Counted from the first letter of the stretch, positions 42,501 through 52,301 are shown. The stretch is DNA of 64,000 nucleotides from Synergistaceae bacterium (GCA_017405525.1 JAFRAH010000010.1:62001-126000), one strand, 5' to 3'. The notes: generated by a model from the letters alone, not told the origin. A program made the numbers and translations.

Positions 42501-43511
42501 TCATCTCGCAGGGTTCGGCAGGAGTCCCATAGCCGGATAAATCGCGCTCATGGTCTCACGAGCAGTCTTTCCCGCACGAGCAGCACCTTCCGCAAAAATC
42601 TCGTCAAGCAGTGCCCTCTTCCCCTCGTATTTTGCCCGGCGTTCACGAACTGGCTCCATCATTGCCTGAATGTGAGCGTTGAGCTTCTTCTTACAGTCGA
42701 TGCAACCAATCCCGGCAGACTTGCAGCCCTCGCAGATTTCGGCCTTCTCCCCAGCGTCAGGGTTGAACACCTTGTGCAGATCCCACACCGGGCACTTATC
42801 GGGGTCTCCGGGGTCTGTGCGTCTCATTCTTGCGGGGTCGGTCATCATTGTACGGAGCTTCTGCCACATTGAGTCGGCAGGCTCGGAGATTTCGAGGGCG
42901 TTACCGTAGGACTTGCTCATCTTGCGGCCATCAGTTCCGGGGACTTTCGGGGTCTTCGTGAACAACGGCTGAGGCTCAACAAGCAACCCCTCACCGAAGA
43001 AGTTGTTGAAGCGTCTCACTGTCTCGCGGCTCAACTCAAGGTGTGCGCTCTGATCCTCACCTACAGGGACAAGCTCAGCACGGTACAACAATATATCGGC
43101 GGCCATAAGGACAGGGTAACCGAGAAATCCATACGTCCCTAAGTCCTTGTTGGTGATGTTCTGGAGTTGCTCCTTGTAGGTAGGATTACGGTAGAGCCAA
43201 CCCAGCGGCGTAATCATCCCCAGGGCAAGGGCAAGCTCTGCATGTTGCGGAACGTGGGACTGAATGAACAGGGGGGATTTCTCCGGGTCAAGCCCAACTG
43301 ACAGCCAGTCGAGTAATGCAGTGTAGCAGTATTCGCCGGTGTTCGCGCTGTCCTCGTAGTTCGACGTGAGGGCGTGCCAGTCGGCTATAGCGTAGTAGCA
43401 CTCGTAGTTCTCGTCATTCTGGAGACTCACGAAATTGCTCAGTGCCCCGGCCATGTGCCCCAAATGAAGCGGGCCGGTTGGTCTCATTGCGCTTAGTACT
43501 CGTTTCTTCAT
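42501..43511 (-). CDS. trpS: Tryptophanyl-tRNA synthetase with [4Fe-4S] motif
   Basis: Class I synthetase charging tRNA-Trp. The HIGH-like motif is GPLHLGHM and the KMSKS loop is DGRKMSKSYGN. Cysteines at 240, 263, 270 and 273 follow the pattern C-x22-C-x6-C-x2-C, the spacing of the iron-sulfur cluster in the Thermotoga enzyme near the anticodon-recognition site. ATG 43511 with AGGAGC upstream; 336 aa. An ATG at 43556 is in frame but adds 15 residues that overlap the previous gene. Confidence 0.95.
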   Translation of the reverse strand: MKKRVLSAMRPTGPLHLGHMAGALSNFVSLQNDENYECYYAIADWHALTSNYEDSANTGEYCYTALLDWLSVGLDPEKSPLFIQSHVPQHAELALALGMITPLGWLYRNPTYKEQLQNITNKDLGTYGFLGYPVLMAADILLYRAELVPVGEDQSAHLELSRETVRRFNNFFGEGLLVEPQPLFTKTPKVPGTDGRKMSKSYGNALEISEPADSMWQKLRTMMTDPARMRRTDPGDPDKCPVWDLHKVFNPDAGEKAEICEGCKSAGIGCIDCKKKLNAHIQAMMEPVRERRAKYEGKRALLDEIFAEGAARAGKTARETMSAIYPAMGLLPNPAR

Positions 43512-43543
43512 GTCTATACTTGCTCCTGTAATGTTAAGTAGTG

Positions 43544-43876
43544 TCAGAACATGCACATATCCATCTTTGAGATTTTCCCATCGGTTGCCTTTATCCTGAG
43601 ATATGCCTCTTTCGTACCGTCCTGAACAAGTTTTATCATGTTGCCGCCGAAAATATCATCACTAACGACAGATACTTCAACTTTTGAGCCGCTAGTCTTT
43701 ATGGCGTTGAACTTGCCGGTAATGTACCCCGGATACTCGTCAGCATACATTGAGGCAAATACCCACTGTGAATCATACTGGAAGTCAGGGTGAATATGTC
43801 TCACAAGCTCCGAGGCATCCAGCGTTCTCCATGCCTCAGCAAGTACCTCAAGAAGTTCCTGATGGCCTTCATTCAT
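43544..43876 (-). CDS. NTF2/SnoaL-like small protein
   Basis: The 110-aa protein has the look of an NTF2-like alpha+beta barrel: an N-terminal helix pair (EVLAEAWRTLDASELVRHI), HPDFQYDSQW, and later strands with EVSVVSDDIFGGN and AYLRIKATDGKISKMDM. Function unknown. SD AGGAGC precedes the ATG. It lies between the DUF34 gene and trpS with 12- and 32-bp gaps. Confidence 0.65.
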   Translation of the reverse strand: MNEGHQELLEVLAEAWRTLDASELVRHIHPDFQYDSQWVFASMYADEYPGYITGKFNAIKTSGSKVEVSVVSDDIFGGNMIKLVQDGTKEAYLRIKATDGKISKMDMCMF

Positions 43877-43888
43877 TCTCGTATGCTC

Positions 43889-44650
43889 CTATACTCTCAG
43901 GATTGGGGGAAGTGCCTTAACGTCAATAATCACGGTCTCAACTTCACACTCTGAAACCTTCCGCGAAAGTTTAGGGATTGATGCCCTCTCCATCTCTCCA
44001 TGATCCGCAAGGGCTATCATCATTCCCGAACGTTCAGCGTCAATGACCTCGTGATATTTCATGTCGGCAGTGATATACAGGTCAGCCCCCCAAGATTTAG
44101 CGGCCTTCCAGAACTCAGCACCTGAACCCCCGCATATAGCCACACGAAGAACATGCTCAAGTATATATTTCGTGTAGACATCGAGGCGTGAAAGTCCCCA
44201 TGAGGATTTTACGTTCTCGGCGAAATTCTTGACTGCCATCGTCTTGGGCAACAATCCGCAAACCCCGAACGTCCCCAATGGCTCAACGTCCCTCAATCCC
44301 GCAAGACCTGCAAGAATGTCGTTTACCCCGCCTTGTGCCTTGTCCCAGTTTGTGTGGGCAGCTATAACGTTCACCCCGCGCTTTACGGCCTCGATTATTG
44401 TCCTTCCCTGCTCTGAGTCGTCAGCTACCCGCCTCAATGGCCGAAATATCAGCGGATGATGACACACAAGGACGTTGCACCCCTGCCTGTCAGCCTCAAT
44501 CACCGCATCACTCACAGCGTCAAGACAAACACCCACACGCTTAACGTCAGCGTCATAGCTCCCGACCATCAAGCCGGGGTTGTCCCATTCTTCGGCGAGC
44601 TCAAACGGTGCGAATGTGTCTATGTGTGCTAGTACGTCGCTAACCTTCAT
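43889..44650 (-). CDS. NIF3/DUF34 dinuclear-metal protein
   Basis: The 253-aa protein has the NIF3 metal-ligand motifs: LVCHHPLIF, HTNWDKAQGGVN, and the C-terminal LADHGEMERAS. The GGSGAEFW and ADMKYHEVIDA segments are also conserved. Members bind two metal ions and form hexamers; the role is uncertain. It overlaps the kinase start by 4 bp. Confidence 0.92.
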   Translation of the reverse strand: MKVSDVLAHIDTFAPFELAEEWDNPGLMVGSYDADVKRVGVCLDAVSDAVIEADRQGCNVLVCHHPLIFRPLRRVADDSEQGRTIIEAVKRGVNVIAAHTNWDKAQGGVNDILAGLAGLRDVEPLGTFGVCGLLPKTMAVKNFAENVKSSWGLSRLDVYTKYILEHVLRVAICGGSGAEFWKAAKSWGADLYITADMKYHEVIDAERSGMMIALADHGEMERASIPKLSRKVSECEVETVIIDVKALPPILRV

Positions 44651-45291
44651 GGCCGCGAAAACCTCTCAGGGAAGAACGCCTTAATGTCCTCAAGGAACGC
44701 ATCAACCCTTGACGGCGTATTGATGAATGAGGGATCCGACAGCTCAAGCTCATAGAACGTAACATCACGGCCAAGCTCAGACTTCACGAAATCGAGGAAC
44801 GGCATGTAGGCATCATAGAGGTTCTTCCAGTACTCAACGCCCGCATCAATCTCGTCCTGCCTTCCGCGATTGTGTATCCTGCGCATTATCTCGTTGAACT
44901 CACAGTGAACGAGAACAAATAGCCGGGGCTTCTTCACGTAACGCAACAGTGAGTCATAGAGCGTCAGGTAACAGCCGAACTGACTATCCCGAAAATATCC
45001 GTCCTTGTAGTAGAGCGTGGCATATACCTTGTCGCCGAATATGCTCCGATCAAGTATGTAGTTGTCCTCCTCGCTGGCACATAGATATTGCGCGAAACGT
45101 GTCGCAAGAAAATTCAGCTGCATGGGAAAAGCCCATTTCTCTTTGTCGTGGTGAAACCTGCTGAGAAGGTCCAAAGGGTCCCGGAACTCTTCAGGCATAA
45201 GCTCAAAGCCGAGACGTTCGGAAATGAGGTTGACGATTGTGGATTTGCCGCTTGCCGTCATCCCCTCAACAATGATTTGTATCTGTCCCAA
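44647..45291 (-). CDS. Deoxynucleoside kinase family protein
   Basis: A P-loop (VEGMTASGKST), the DRS motif in ILDRSIFGDK and the Arg-rich lid RRIHNRGRQDE match the dNK family that phosphorylates deoxynucleosides for salvage. Length 214 aa. TTG start at 45291 with GGGAG 10 nt upstream. Substrate preference cannot be read from sequence. Confidence 0.85.
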   Translation of the reverse strand: MGQIQIIVEGMTASGKSTIVNLISERLGFELMPEEFRDPLDLLSRFHHDKEKWAFPMQLNFLATRFAQYLCASEEDNYILDRSIFGDKVYATLYYKDGYFRDSQFGCYLTLYDSLLRYVKKPRLFVLVHCEFNEIMRRIHNRGRQDEIDAGVEYWKNLYDAYMPFLDFVKSELGRDVTFYELELSDPSFINTPSRVDAFLEDIKAFFPERFSRP

Positions 45292-45380
45292 TAAATTACA
45301 GCTCCCTTGAATGTTTAAGTATGTGTGAGAATTATGCGATTATACCAGATTGCTTTTAGCCCTGAACGTTAAAGGCTGGC

Positions 45381-45416
45381 AAAAAAAATTCCCCCCCGGA
45401 AAAATCCAGAGGGGGC
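45381..45416 (-). terminator. Rho-independent terminator of the alpha-2-macroglobulin gene
   Basis: On the minus strand a 9-bp GC-rich stem with two U-G pairs is followed by eight T. The region 45292-45380 holds no gene. Confidence 0.85.
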
Positions 45417-45437
45417 ATGAAATTTTCTGTGTTGTGT

Positions 45438-48400
45438 CTAGCGTATCGTTATGTCAGGCTGTGGGTTGCCCGTGAACCTGATCGAGGCATCATACATTCC
45501 CATAGCACTGACCTGCGGGACCTTGAACGTTCCACGAGTTACTGCCCTCATCCTGAAACCGTATGACCTTTCAGCCTCAAGCCTCCCAAAGAAGAGCACT
45601 AACCTGTCATCCCGAATGTCATTCACTACACCTGATGAAGTCCCTGCGTCGTTCATGCCGTCATCAAGGCGAGGGTTCTCCAGCTCAAATCCTGCAGGCA
45701 ACAGGTAGCTCACTGCAAGGTTGTTGACCGTCATTGATGGCTTGATCCCAAGTACTACCTGAATGATTTTCCCATGTTCAACAGGCTGTGAAGGGTCGAG
45801 AATATTTCCCTTGTCGTCATAGTATAGGCACTCAATGTTGACGTTCCTGCGTTCAGGTTTGGGCTGAGCCTTCGGGCTTCCTGTGATGTTCCACGAGTAG
45901 CAGCCCTGCCCGCTGCCTTCTGCCTCAATGAGGATATTCGCGCCTCTTGGTAGCTCACTGACCTTCACGGTTGCCGTGCCGTCATTGCTCCTGTAGCTGA
46001 GTATCGGCCTGTCGCTGGTCTCTGTGCTGACACGTGCGGTGATGTCGCTCTTAGCCCCTGCCGCCTCAATGTTGTAGCGTGAGAGTGCCACGATTGCCGC
46101 CGCGTTGTCCTGGGTGCTGTACCACCTGAGAGACACAAGACGCTGTGCAAGCTCCGTAACCTCCGGGGCTTGGGGCTCAACGTCAAGCCACATAGAGAGC
46201 AATGCCGCCGTGTTCCGTGCCTCTGATTCGAGCGTCATTCCTGAGTAGCCTGAAGTCTTCCCGGCAGTAAGTGCCCTGAGAGCGTCAGCCTTCCCGTCAA
46301 CCACTGCCTGAGCTCCGGCCAAGTAGATATGTCCCGACTGAAGAAGGCTGTTCTGGTTTTCCCTCAAGTACTCAATCCATCCGAGGGGCTTTTCACCGTT
46401 GAGAGCCAGAACGTAAACGGCATATGCTTTTGCGGTGAGGTCATCGCGTTCCTCTCCGGGGTAATTGTATTCGGGCATTGACGCAAGGAACTCACGAATC
46501 CAGTTCAGCGACCCCGTAAGCATCTCCTCCGGGAAATTCACGCCTGCATTCCGTGCGCTGAGTAGGAAGTGTGCCGCATAGACGCTCCCCCAGTTGTAGG
46601 GCTGGTTAGTTCCCGGCCACATTGCGAACGAGCCGTTGAAGAGCTGCATTGACTGGATGCGGGATATTGCCCCGTCAGTGCGTTCACGTATCTGCTGGTC
46701 AGTGATTACCATCGGGTCAAGCTCAGCCACAGCGTCAGGGACAATCAGGAACGGCCATGCTCCCGAAATAGTCTGCTCAAGGCATCCGTAGGGGTACGAG
46801 TTCAGGAAGTTCACGGCCTGATTGATGCTGACCGCCGGGGTATCTGAGAGTGTCAGTGTCCCGGTGATGTTCCCGTCGAAATCGTCAAGGGGAATGTCGA
46901 GCCTCGTTGTCCCGTTCTCGAACGTCCCGGAGCCTCCCACAGTAACAACCGGCCATGCAGGACGCACGGGCATTTCTATTTCCTGAGTGAATGAGCGTTC
47001 ATTTCCGTGTTCCGTCCACTCAGTTACGACCTTAAGCACTGCCTTATCCGCACCGCCTAGTGCCCTTGCCTGAGCAGTGAACGATGACTTAGAGCCTGCC
47101 GAAATTCTCAGGTCGGCAAAAGAATTGTCGAGCATGAGCCCTTCAGGTACAAGGCTAACCTTCACGCTCCTGTTCTCGTTTGAGGTGTTGAAGACTGATA
47201 CGGGGATGGTGAAGCTGTCTCCCGGTGCCGCAAAACGTGGAAGCCCTGCCTCAGTTACTATGTCGCGGGCAATCTCTACGGTTGTCTCACTGCTCCCGAA
47301 GCTCCTTCCTGAAGCCGCAACGACAAAGAGCCTTCCTCTTCCCGAAAACTCAGGGATGTCCAGTTCTGTCGTGAGCATTCCGCGTTCGTCAGGGTAAAGA
47401 ACTCCCTCAAAGAGCGACAATATCTTGAACCTCTGGACGCTGGCATCACCTGCAAGCATGTCAAGCTCCTCATCACCGCCGGGGTGGAGCTGTTCTGTTG
47501 CCCTGTCCTCAACCGGGATTAGCTGGTCGTATATGTCGTAGCCCTGTGAGTTGAGTTTCTTCAAGCCCCAGAAATGATGAAGGAGGTCGGGCACCTTGTA
47601 CCTAGTGAGACCAAGTACCCCGTCATCTACGAGTGCTATCGAAACGTCGGCATTCCGTGAAATTCCTGCACTGCTGCCCTTGAGCGTTATAGTTACCGGG
47701 AGCTTTGTGGATGGCTCTATTTTCTTGGGTGCACTGATGGCTACGTCTATGTTGTAGTCGCTAAGGTCTGTCTTAATCCGCGTAAGTCCTACAGCCCTGT
47801 GTGAAGCCCACTGCCTCGCGTCCGAGTCCTCAACTGGACGGATGAGCCAAGCACTGACCCAGACGTTGGGCCTGAAGTCCTGAGTTACGGGGATGTCAAA
47901 CGTTAGCTCAGACTCGTGGACCTCCTGAATTTTCCGGGTGATCAGCTTTGAGCCTTCAACAGTAATCATCATGAGGCCCTCAAAGGGAGCTTTGACTTTT
48001 ATCTTTGCGGTCTCGCCAAGCCGGTAAAATTCCTTCTCGGTCGTCATCTCGATTCTGTCTATGAGCTGTGAGCCTGAGCCTGCAAATTTCGGGTCTTCTG
48101 CGTAGAATCTGTAGACTGCTCTTGCGTTGTCGTCAGCATCTGAGACTTTGACCATGTAGCTCCCGTAAGTCTCAGGTCTGAAAGATACTTCACCCAGTCC
48201 GTTCTTGAGGGTGATTATCTTTTCGGCGACCTTCTGGAGCTCCTCGGTTGACTGCCAGCGTTTACGTCCGTCAATCTCAACCATGTTATAGCTCCATGTG
48301 ATTTTGTGGAGTTCTGCCCTGATTTCGCCGGGGTTAGCTGGTTCTTCGTCCGGGGTAATTCCGGCAACCTTGAAGGTTATGTTGTTCCTTACGCTGAACT

Positions 48401-50789
48401 TTTCGCCGGTTGGAGCGATGCCCAAGAGCCACGGCGCAGGGTAGTACGGCCTCGTTATTGTGCCTGATACCCACCTTCCAGTGTCCTCCATGACTTCAGC
48501 CCTCAAGGTTACGTTGATGAACGTGGGAGCTTCCCAGTTCTCTTCAAGTTTGAGGTTTACCTTTGCCGCACCGAAATTGTCGAGCTGTGAGTCATCAATA
48601 TCGCCTTCCTCAGCGGTGAAGTGCCTTGAAGGGTCGCCGAACTGATAGCCCTTCCACCTGTCCTGCGCGGGCTCAAAATTTCCTTCGCGGGCAGTCCATG
48701 AAGTCTTGTACTTCAGACCGGCGGCATCAACCCCGAAAAGCCAGCGTGAATATATATCCGCTGTGAACGTGTCATTGTGTATCAGGTACTGCCTGTAAGA
48801 GTTCAGCTTAACCTCAACACGAGGGGGTGCGAAATCCTCAACATGGAACTTGTACGAGGCTATAGGCTTGTTTTCATTGCCTGGAACTGCAAGGGAGGCC
48901 GTCCATACTCCTGTGAGGGCATTTCCCGGAAGGCTCAGGTTTGCGATTGCGCTTCCTTTTGCGTTGAGGGTTATGGTTTCCTGCTTCACCTTGCGGCCCA
49001 GCGTGTCCCTCACTATGAACATAACAGGGAATGCTTCAGGTGTAGTGATGTCGGCGTTCCTGACTATGGCCTTGAAGGCTGCATTTTCGCCCGTCCTGTA
49101 GATGTCTCTCGGTGAGAATATCACTGCGTCATAGCCGGATTTGAGCCAGTCGCGCCCGGAGGTGTCGAATATTTCGCGGTTCAGCAAATTACGGGTCAGG
49201 TGGACATAAGTCAGGTCGTTTCCCTTCGAGATTACCGCAACGTCAGGCAGATTGTCTTCAGGCCATGTTTTCCCGTCAGGTATCTCGTAGTAGAAGACCC
49301 CGCCGGTATTGGTCTTTCCCTGAGCTAGCAGCTGCTTTCTCGCCGAGAATATCTTTACCGTCGCGTCAGGTACTCCCCTTGCTGTGGTGAGGGTATTGAC
49401 CCAGATTAGGGCGGCATCCTCCCAGAGCCTCACGGTTGCGCCCAAGTCGCTGAGGTTGATCATCTGACTAGTCTCGTTCCAGTATTCACCCTCAGCATCG
49501 CGGGCAGTGAGCAGGAATAATCCCCTGTCCCCTGATGCCATCTCGTCAAGGGGTATGCTCCTCCTCACTCTCTGGTTTAACGGGAGGCTTAACGGGATTT
49601 CTCTCGTGAAGACCCTCTGCGCTATATCCCTGTCGAAATATTCATACTCATCATTCAGTACATGGGGTATGTTGTTCTCGTACATTCTCCACAAATCAAG
49701 CTGAAGCCTCTTCACGTTCAGGAGCTCGACGGGAATTAGCCCTTTCCCCAGTGCTGTGAGGTATGTCCCTGCGGCAGGAAGAGTTATGTCTGACTCAAGG
49801 TCCGGCATAATCACGGCCTGCTTGTAGTCTTCCTTGAGGACAAGGCCGCCCTTTGAGGGGAAGCCCTTTCGGAACGTGAGGACAAACCTGCTGCGTGGCT
49901 TGAAGTCGTCAGCCCGTATAGTGAGTATCTCATCACTCCAGCCTGACTCGAACTTGAGGCCCTTCACTTCAGGCTCAACAGTAACGAAGCTCCTCACGGT
50001 CTCAGGGTCAACGCCGAAATTCAGGGTTGCACGTATCTCGTTCTCACCGTTAGCCCTGACCTCCTGAACCATTAGTGCCGGGTCAAGTATGACGTTCTCG
50101 GAGATTTCGCGGTCAATCCCTAAATCACCCTCGCCGGATTTCAGCCCTGCCGCTATTTTCACGGTGAACCTCTGGCGTGATGATGCCTTCTGCACAGGAA
50201 CGGAAGCCCTGATTACCCTTGAGGGCAATGCGCCGCTTATGCTGTAGGGCATCTCCCTGCCCTCGCTGTTGAGTATCCTCATGTAGCCCTTGAGCCTCGA
50301 AGGATCTACCCTCATGTTGAACGTCAGGGTGAAGTGAGCATTTCCGTCTCTTCCCATTGAGGCACGTATGTCCGCAGGTGAGAGCCCCTCAGTCTGAAAC
50401 CTGAACTCTCCCGGTCCTACTGAGTTCCCGCGCCTGTCCTTGAGGCCGTCCCTGAGTGTCGCCGTGTAGGTCGTGGCGTTCCTCAGCGGTGAGAGCAACC
50501 GGGCCGTGAATGTCCGTTCGTTCTGCCAGCGTCCCTCAAGCTGAAGGGGAGGGTTGACCTCAAACGGGAAGAGCGAATTTTCCGGGGTTATTGCTTTGCC
50601 GGTCTGGCTCCTGTTCACGATGGGGTTCGAGAACACAGCCCTGAATGATACGTTGTCGGGAACTGTTCCTGTCGGCGAAAAGCTCCTTACTCCCGCGGGC
50701 ATTCCTGAGCGTGCAGGGGCAGACATGGCCGGGGAAGGCAGCAGAAAGAGCAGAAGGATCAGCATTAAGATTCTGTGATGCCTTTGCAA
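45438..50789 (-). CDS. Bacterial alpha-2-macroglobulin with thioester motif
   Basis: Large periplasmic protease trap of about 1780 aa. A signal peptide (LMLILLLFLLPSPAMSA) is followed by many macroglobulin-like beta domains, a middle bait-like region, the ANA2 region and the thioester domain with YPYGCLEQT (intact CLEQ). A C-terminal receptor-like domain ends the chain. It has no lipobox, unlike the E. coli YfhM lipoprotein, and no pbpC gene beside it. Start: TTG 50789, 10 nt after AAAGGA, gives the best signal peptide. ATG 50765 and a farther upstream ATG at 50852 are alternatives. Confidence 0.92.
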   Translation of the reverse strand: MQRHHRILMLILLLFLLPSPAMSAPARSGMPAGVRSFSPTGTVPDNVSFRAVFSNPIVNRSQTGKAITPENSLFPFEVNPPLQLEGRWQNERTFTARLLSPLRNATTYTATLRDGLKDRRGNSVGPGEFRFQTEGLSPADIRASMGRDGNAHFTLTFNMRVDPSRLKGYMRILNSEGREMPYSISGALPSRVIRASVPVQKASSRQRFTVKIAAGLKSGEGDLGIDREISENVILDPALMVQEVRANGENEIRATLNFGVDPETVRSFVTVEPEVKGLKFESGWSDEILTIRADDFKPRSRFVLTFRKGFPSKGGLVLKEDYKQAVIMPDLESDITLPAAGTYLTALGKGLIPVELLNVKRLQLDLWRMYENNIPHVLNDEYEYFDRDIAQRVFTREIPLSLPLNQRVRRSIPLDEMASGDRGLFLLTARDAEGEYWNETSQMINLSDLGATVRLWEDAALIWVNTLTTARGVPDATVKIFSARKQLLAQGKTNTGGVFYYEIPDGKTWPEDNLPDVAVISKGNDLTYVHLTRNLLNREIFDTSGRDWLKSGYDAVIFSPRDIYRTGENAAFKAIVRNADITTPEAFPVMFIVRDTLGRKVKQETITLNAKGSAIANLSLPGNALTGVWTASLAVPGNENKPIASYKFHVEDFAPPRVEVKLNSYRQYLIHNDTFTADIYSRWLFGVDAAGLKYKTSWTAREGNFEPAQDRWKGYQFGDPSRHFTAEEGDIDDSQLDNFGAAKVNLKLEENWEAPTFINVTLRAEVMEDTGRWVSGTITRPYYPAPWLLGIAPTGEKFSVRNNITFKVAGITPDEEPANPGEIRAELHKITWSYNMVEIDGRKRWQSTEELQKVAEKIITLKNGLGEVSFRPETYGSYMVKVSDADDNARAVYRFYAEDPKFAGSGSQLIDRIEMTTEKEFYRLGETAKIKVKAPFEGLMMITVEGSKLITRKIQEVHESELTFDIPVTQDFRPNVWVSAWLIRPVEDSDARQWASHRAVGLTRIKTDLSDYNIDVAISAPKKIEPSTKLPVTITLKGSSAGISRNADVSIALVDDGVLGLTRYKVPDLLHHFWGLKKLNSQGYDIYDQLIPVEDRATEQLHPGGDEELDMLAGDASVQRFKILSLFEGVLYPDERGMLTTELDIPEFSGRGRLFVVAASGRSFGSSETTVEIARDIVTEAGLPRFAAPGDSFTIPVSVFNTSNENRSVKVSLVPEGLMLDNSFADLRISAGSKSSFTAQARALGGADKAVLKVVTEWTEHGNERSFTQEIEMPVRPAWPVVTVGGSGTFENGTTRLDIPLDDFDGNITGTLTLSDTPAVSINQAVNFLNSYPYGCLEQTISGAWPFLIVPDAVAELDPMVITDQQIRERTDGAISRIQSMQLFNGSFAMWPGTNQPYNWGSVYAAHFLLSARNAGVNFPEEMLTGSLNWIREFLASMPEYNYPGEERDDLTAKAYAVYVLALNGEKPLGWIEYLRENQNSLLQSGHIYLAGAQAVVDGKADALRALTAGKTSGYSGMTLESEARNTAALLSMWLDVEPQAPEVTELAQRLVSLRWYSTQDNAAAIVALSRYNIEAAGAKSDITARVSTETSDRPILSYRSNDGTATVKVSELPRGANILIEAEGSGQGCYSWNITGSPKAQPKPERRNVNIECLYYDDKGNILDPSQPVEHGKIIQVVLGIKPSMTVNNLAVSYLLPAGFELENPRLDDGMNDAGTSSGVVNDIRDDRLVLFFGRLEAERSYGFRMRAVTRGTFKVPQVSAMGMYDASIRFTGNPQPDITIR

Positions 50790-50831
50790 GGTGATGCATT
50801 CCTTTCTTTGAATGGGATAATTAACGGGGTT

Positions 50832-50867
50832 ATTATAGCCTGTAAAATGCAAAATATAAGCTATAAT
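50832..50867. promoter_or_regulatory. Divergent -10 boxes for the alpha-2-macroglobulin gene (-) and cheV (+)
   Basis: A minus-strand TATAAT (50837-50832) points at the macroglobulin gene and a plus-strand TATAAT (50862-50867) points at cheV. Their -35 regions overlap and match consensus poorly. Confidence 0.45.
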
Positions 50868-50908
50868 CTAAACGTTCACATCAAAGAGGGAGGAAGTAAT
50901 TTCACGTC

Positions 50909-51820
50909 ATGGAAGAAAAACGGAATGTTGAAGCCGCAAGCCGTAAATGGGAGGTAGTAGTCTTCACGCTGGGAAAGGATGCCTTTGCGATAAACGTCAA
51001 CAAGACCCGCGAGATACTCAGGTGGACAGGATGCCGGCCCGTTCCCACAAAGACCCCGGCCTTTGTAGGCATTACGACCTTGAGGGATGCCCTCCTGCCT
51101 TTGATTGACCTCCGAATATTCTTAGGCATAAACTCAACTGTCCCCATGGCGAACACTAAGGTGATGGTTGTAGAGTTCAATGACATAAAACTTGGCTTTC
51201 TTGTTGACGGTGTTGAACGGATAAGGCAGGTAAACGCTGAGGATCTCGACAGCTCAAAGATGAGGGGAGTATCGCTGAAGTGGGTGCTCTATATCATCAA
51301 GCGCGACGAGAGGAACATACTCCTTCTAGACTACGAGGCAATAATTCAGGAGACAGCTCCGGCGGTTGCTGAACACATGTTCGACCAGGGGAAACTTGAG
51401 ACGTTCCACCGGCAGATAGGACATGTTGAGGACTTCCACATACTCGTAGCGGATGACTCGCCGTTGCTCAGGCAGCAGACCTGCGACGTACTCAAGCAGT
51501 CCGGGTTCACGAGCATTTACCCGGTCAAGGACGGAGTGGAGGCCAGGAAGTTGCTGCTTGACCAGGGGGAGAACTTCGACCTTCTTGTGTCGGATATTGA
51601 GATGCCGCTTCTGGATGGGTTGAGCCTCGTCGAGACGTTAAGACAGGATTCGAGGACTGAGAACATGCCCGTAATATTATTCTCGTCCATAATGGTGAAG
51701 GAGCTCTTAGACCGTGCCGAACGCCTGAAAATTATTCACGTGCTGAAACCTGATGTGTATAAGCTGGTGGAGGCAGTGATGAGAATTTACCACGAGTGCA
51801 AGAAGAACAGGAACTATTGA
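50909..51820 (+). CDS. cheV: Chemotaxis coupling protein CheV
   Basis: A CheW-like domain (about 12-155) couples receptors to the kinase. It is joined to a response-regulator receiver domain (about 175-300) with ADDSP, the phospho-acceptor Asp in SDIEMPLLDG, FSSI and LKPD. Length 303 aa. There is no other chemotaxis gene in the window, though the HDOD protein may belong to the same signalling network. Confidence 0.92.
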   Translation: MEEKRNVEAASRKWEVVVFTLGKDAFAINVNKTREILRWTGCRPVPTKTPAFVGITTLRDALLPLIDLRIFLGINSTVPMANTKVMVVEFNDIKLGFLVDGVERIRQVNAEDLDSSKMRGVSLKWVLYIIKRDERNILLLDYEAIIQETAPAVAEHMFDQGKLETFHRQIGHVEDFHILVADDSPLLRQQTCDVLKQSGFTSIYPVKDGVEARKLLLDQGENFDLLVSDIEMPLLDGLSLVETLRQDSRTENMPVILFSSIMVKELLDRAERLKIIHVLKPDVYKLVEAVMRIYHECKKNRNY

Positions 51821-51827
51821 GTTGATG

Positions 51828-51854
51828 CCCCCCTTGATGTGAACTTTGGGGGGG
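51828..51854. terminator. C-run/G-run hairpin between convergent genes
   Basis: Six C (51828-51833) can pair with six of the seven G at 51848-51854 over a 14-nt loop. There is no T tract, so termination is uncertain. Confidence 0.3.
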
Positions 51855-51863
51855 TATGTGTCA

Positions 51864-52301
51864 TTACGGCTTCAAGGTGAATTGCATGGTTATGTTGTCG
51901 TTTTTCTTTACCGTGAGTATCATTTTATTCTTGTCCCAGTCAAAGCTCACTACTTCATGTTCAAATATTCTAATCGGCGAGTCTATTGTCGGGATTGTTA
52001 TTTCACCATCAGTATAGGAATATGTACCTGCATCATGACCTGCTTCTATGTCGTGATCGATATTACGCAATATATTCCTGTCCCATACTGAAACCTTGCC
52101 TCCGTGTACGCTGTTGAAGTTATCACCGTTAAGTGTCTGCTGGCTTAACCAGTTGGCATAAAACATCATGTCGTCCCTGTCCTTTATGTTCGTGAGGTTC
52201 TCAGTCTGACCAGCAATGAACTCGAACATTCCGCCCATCATTATCCCAAAAATCGTCATGGCCGCCAAAAATTCCGTGAAGGTCTCGCCCTTCCTCTTCA
52301 T
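51864..52301 (-). CDS. Type IV pilin-like (pseudopilin) protein
   Basis: The 145-aa protein starts [27 protein letters not shown]: a short positive leader, a Gly before the expected prepilin cleavage, Glu at +5 and a hydrophobic helix. This is the class III signal of type II secretion or type IV pilus pseudopilins. The C-terminal part is not family-specific. It overlaps prmC by 4 bp. No other pilus gene is in the window, so it may be an orphan minor pilin. Confidence 0.65.
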   Translation of the reverse strand: MKRKGETFTEFLAAMTIFGIMMGGMFEFIAGQTENLTNIKDRDDMMFYANWLSQQTLNGDNFNSVHGGKVSVWDRNILRNIDHDIEAGHDAGTYSYTDGEITIPTIDSPIRIFEHEVVSFDWDKNKMILTVKKNDNITMQFTLKP

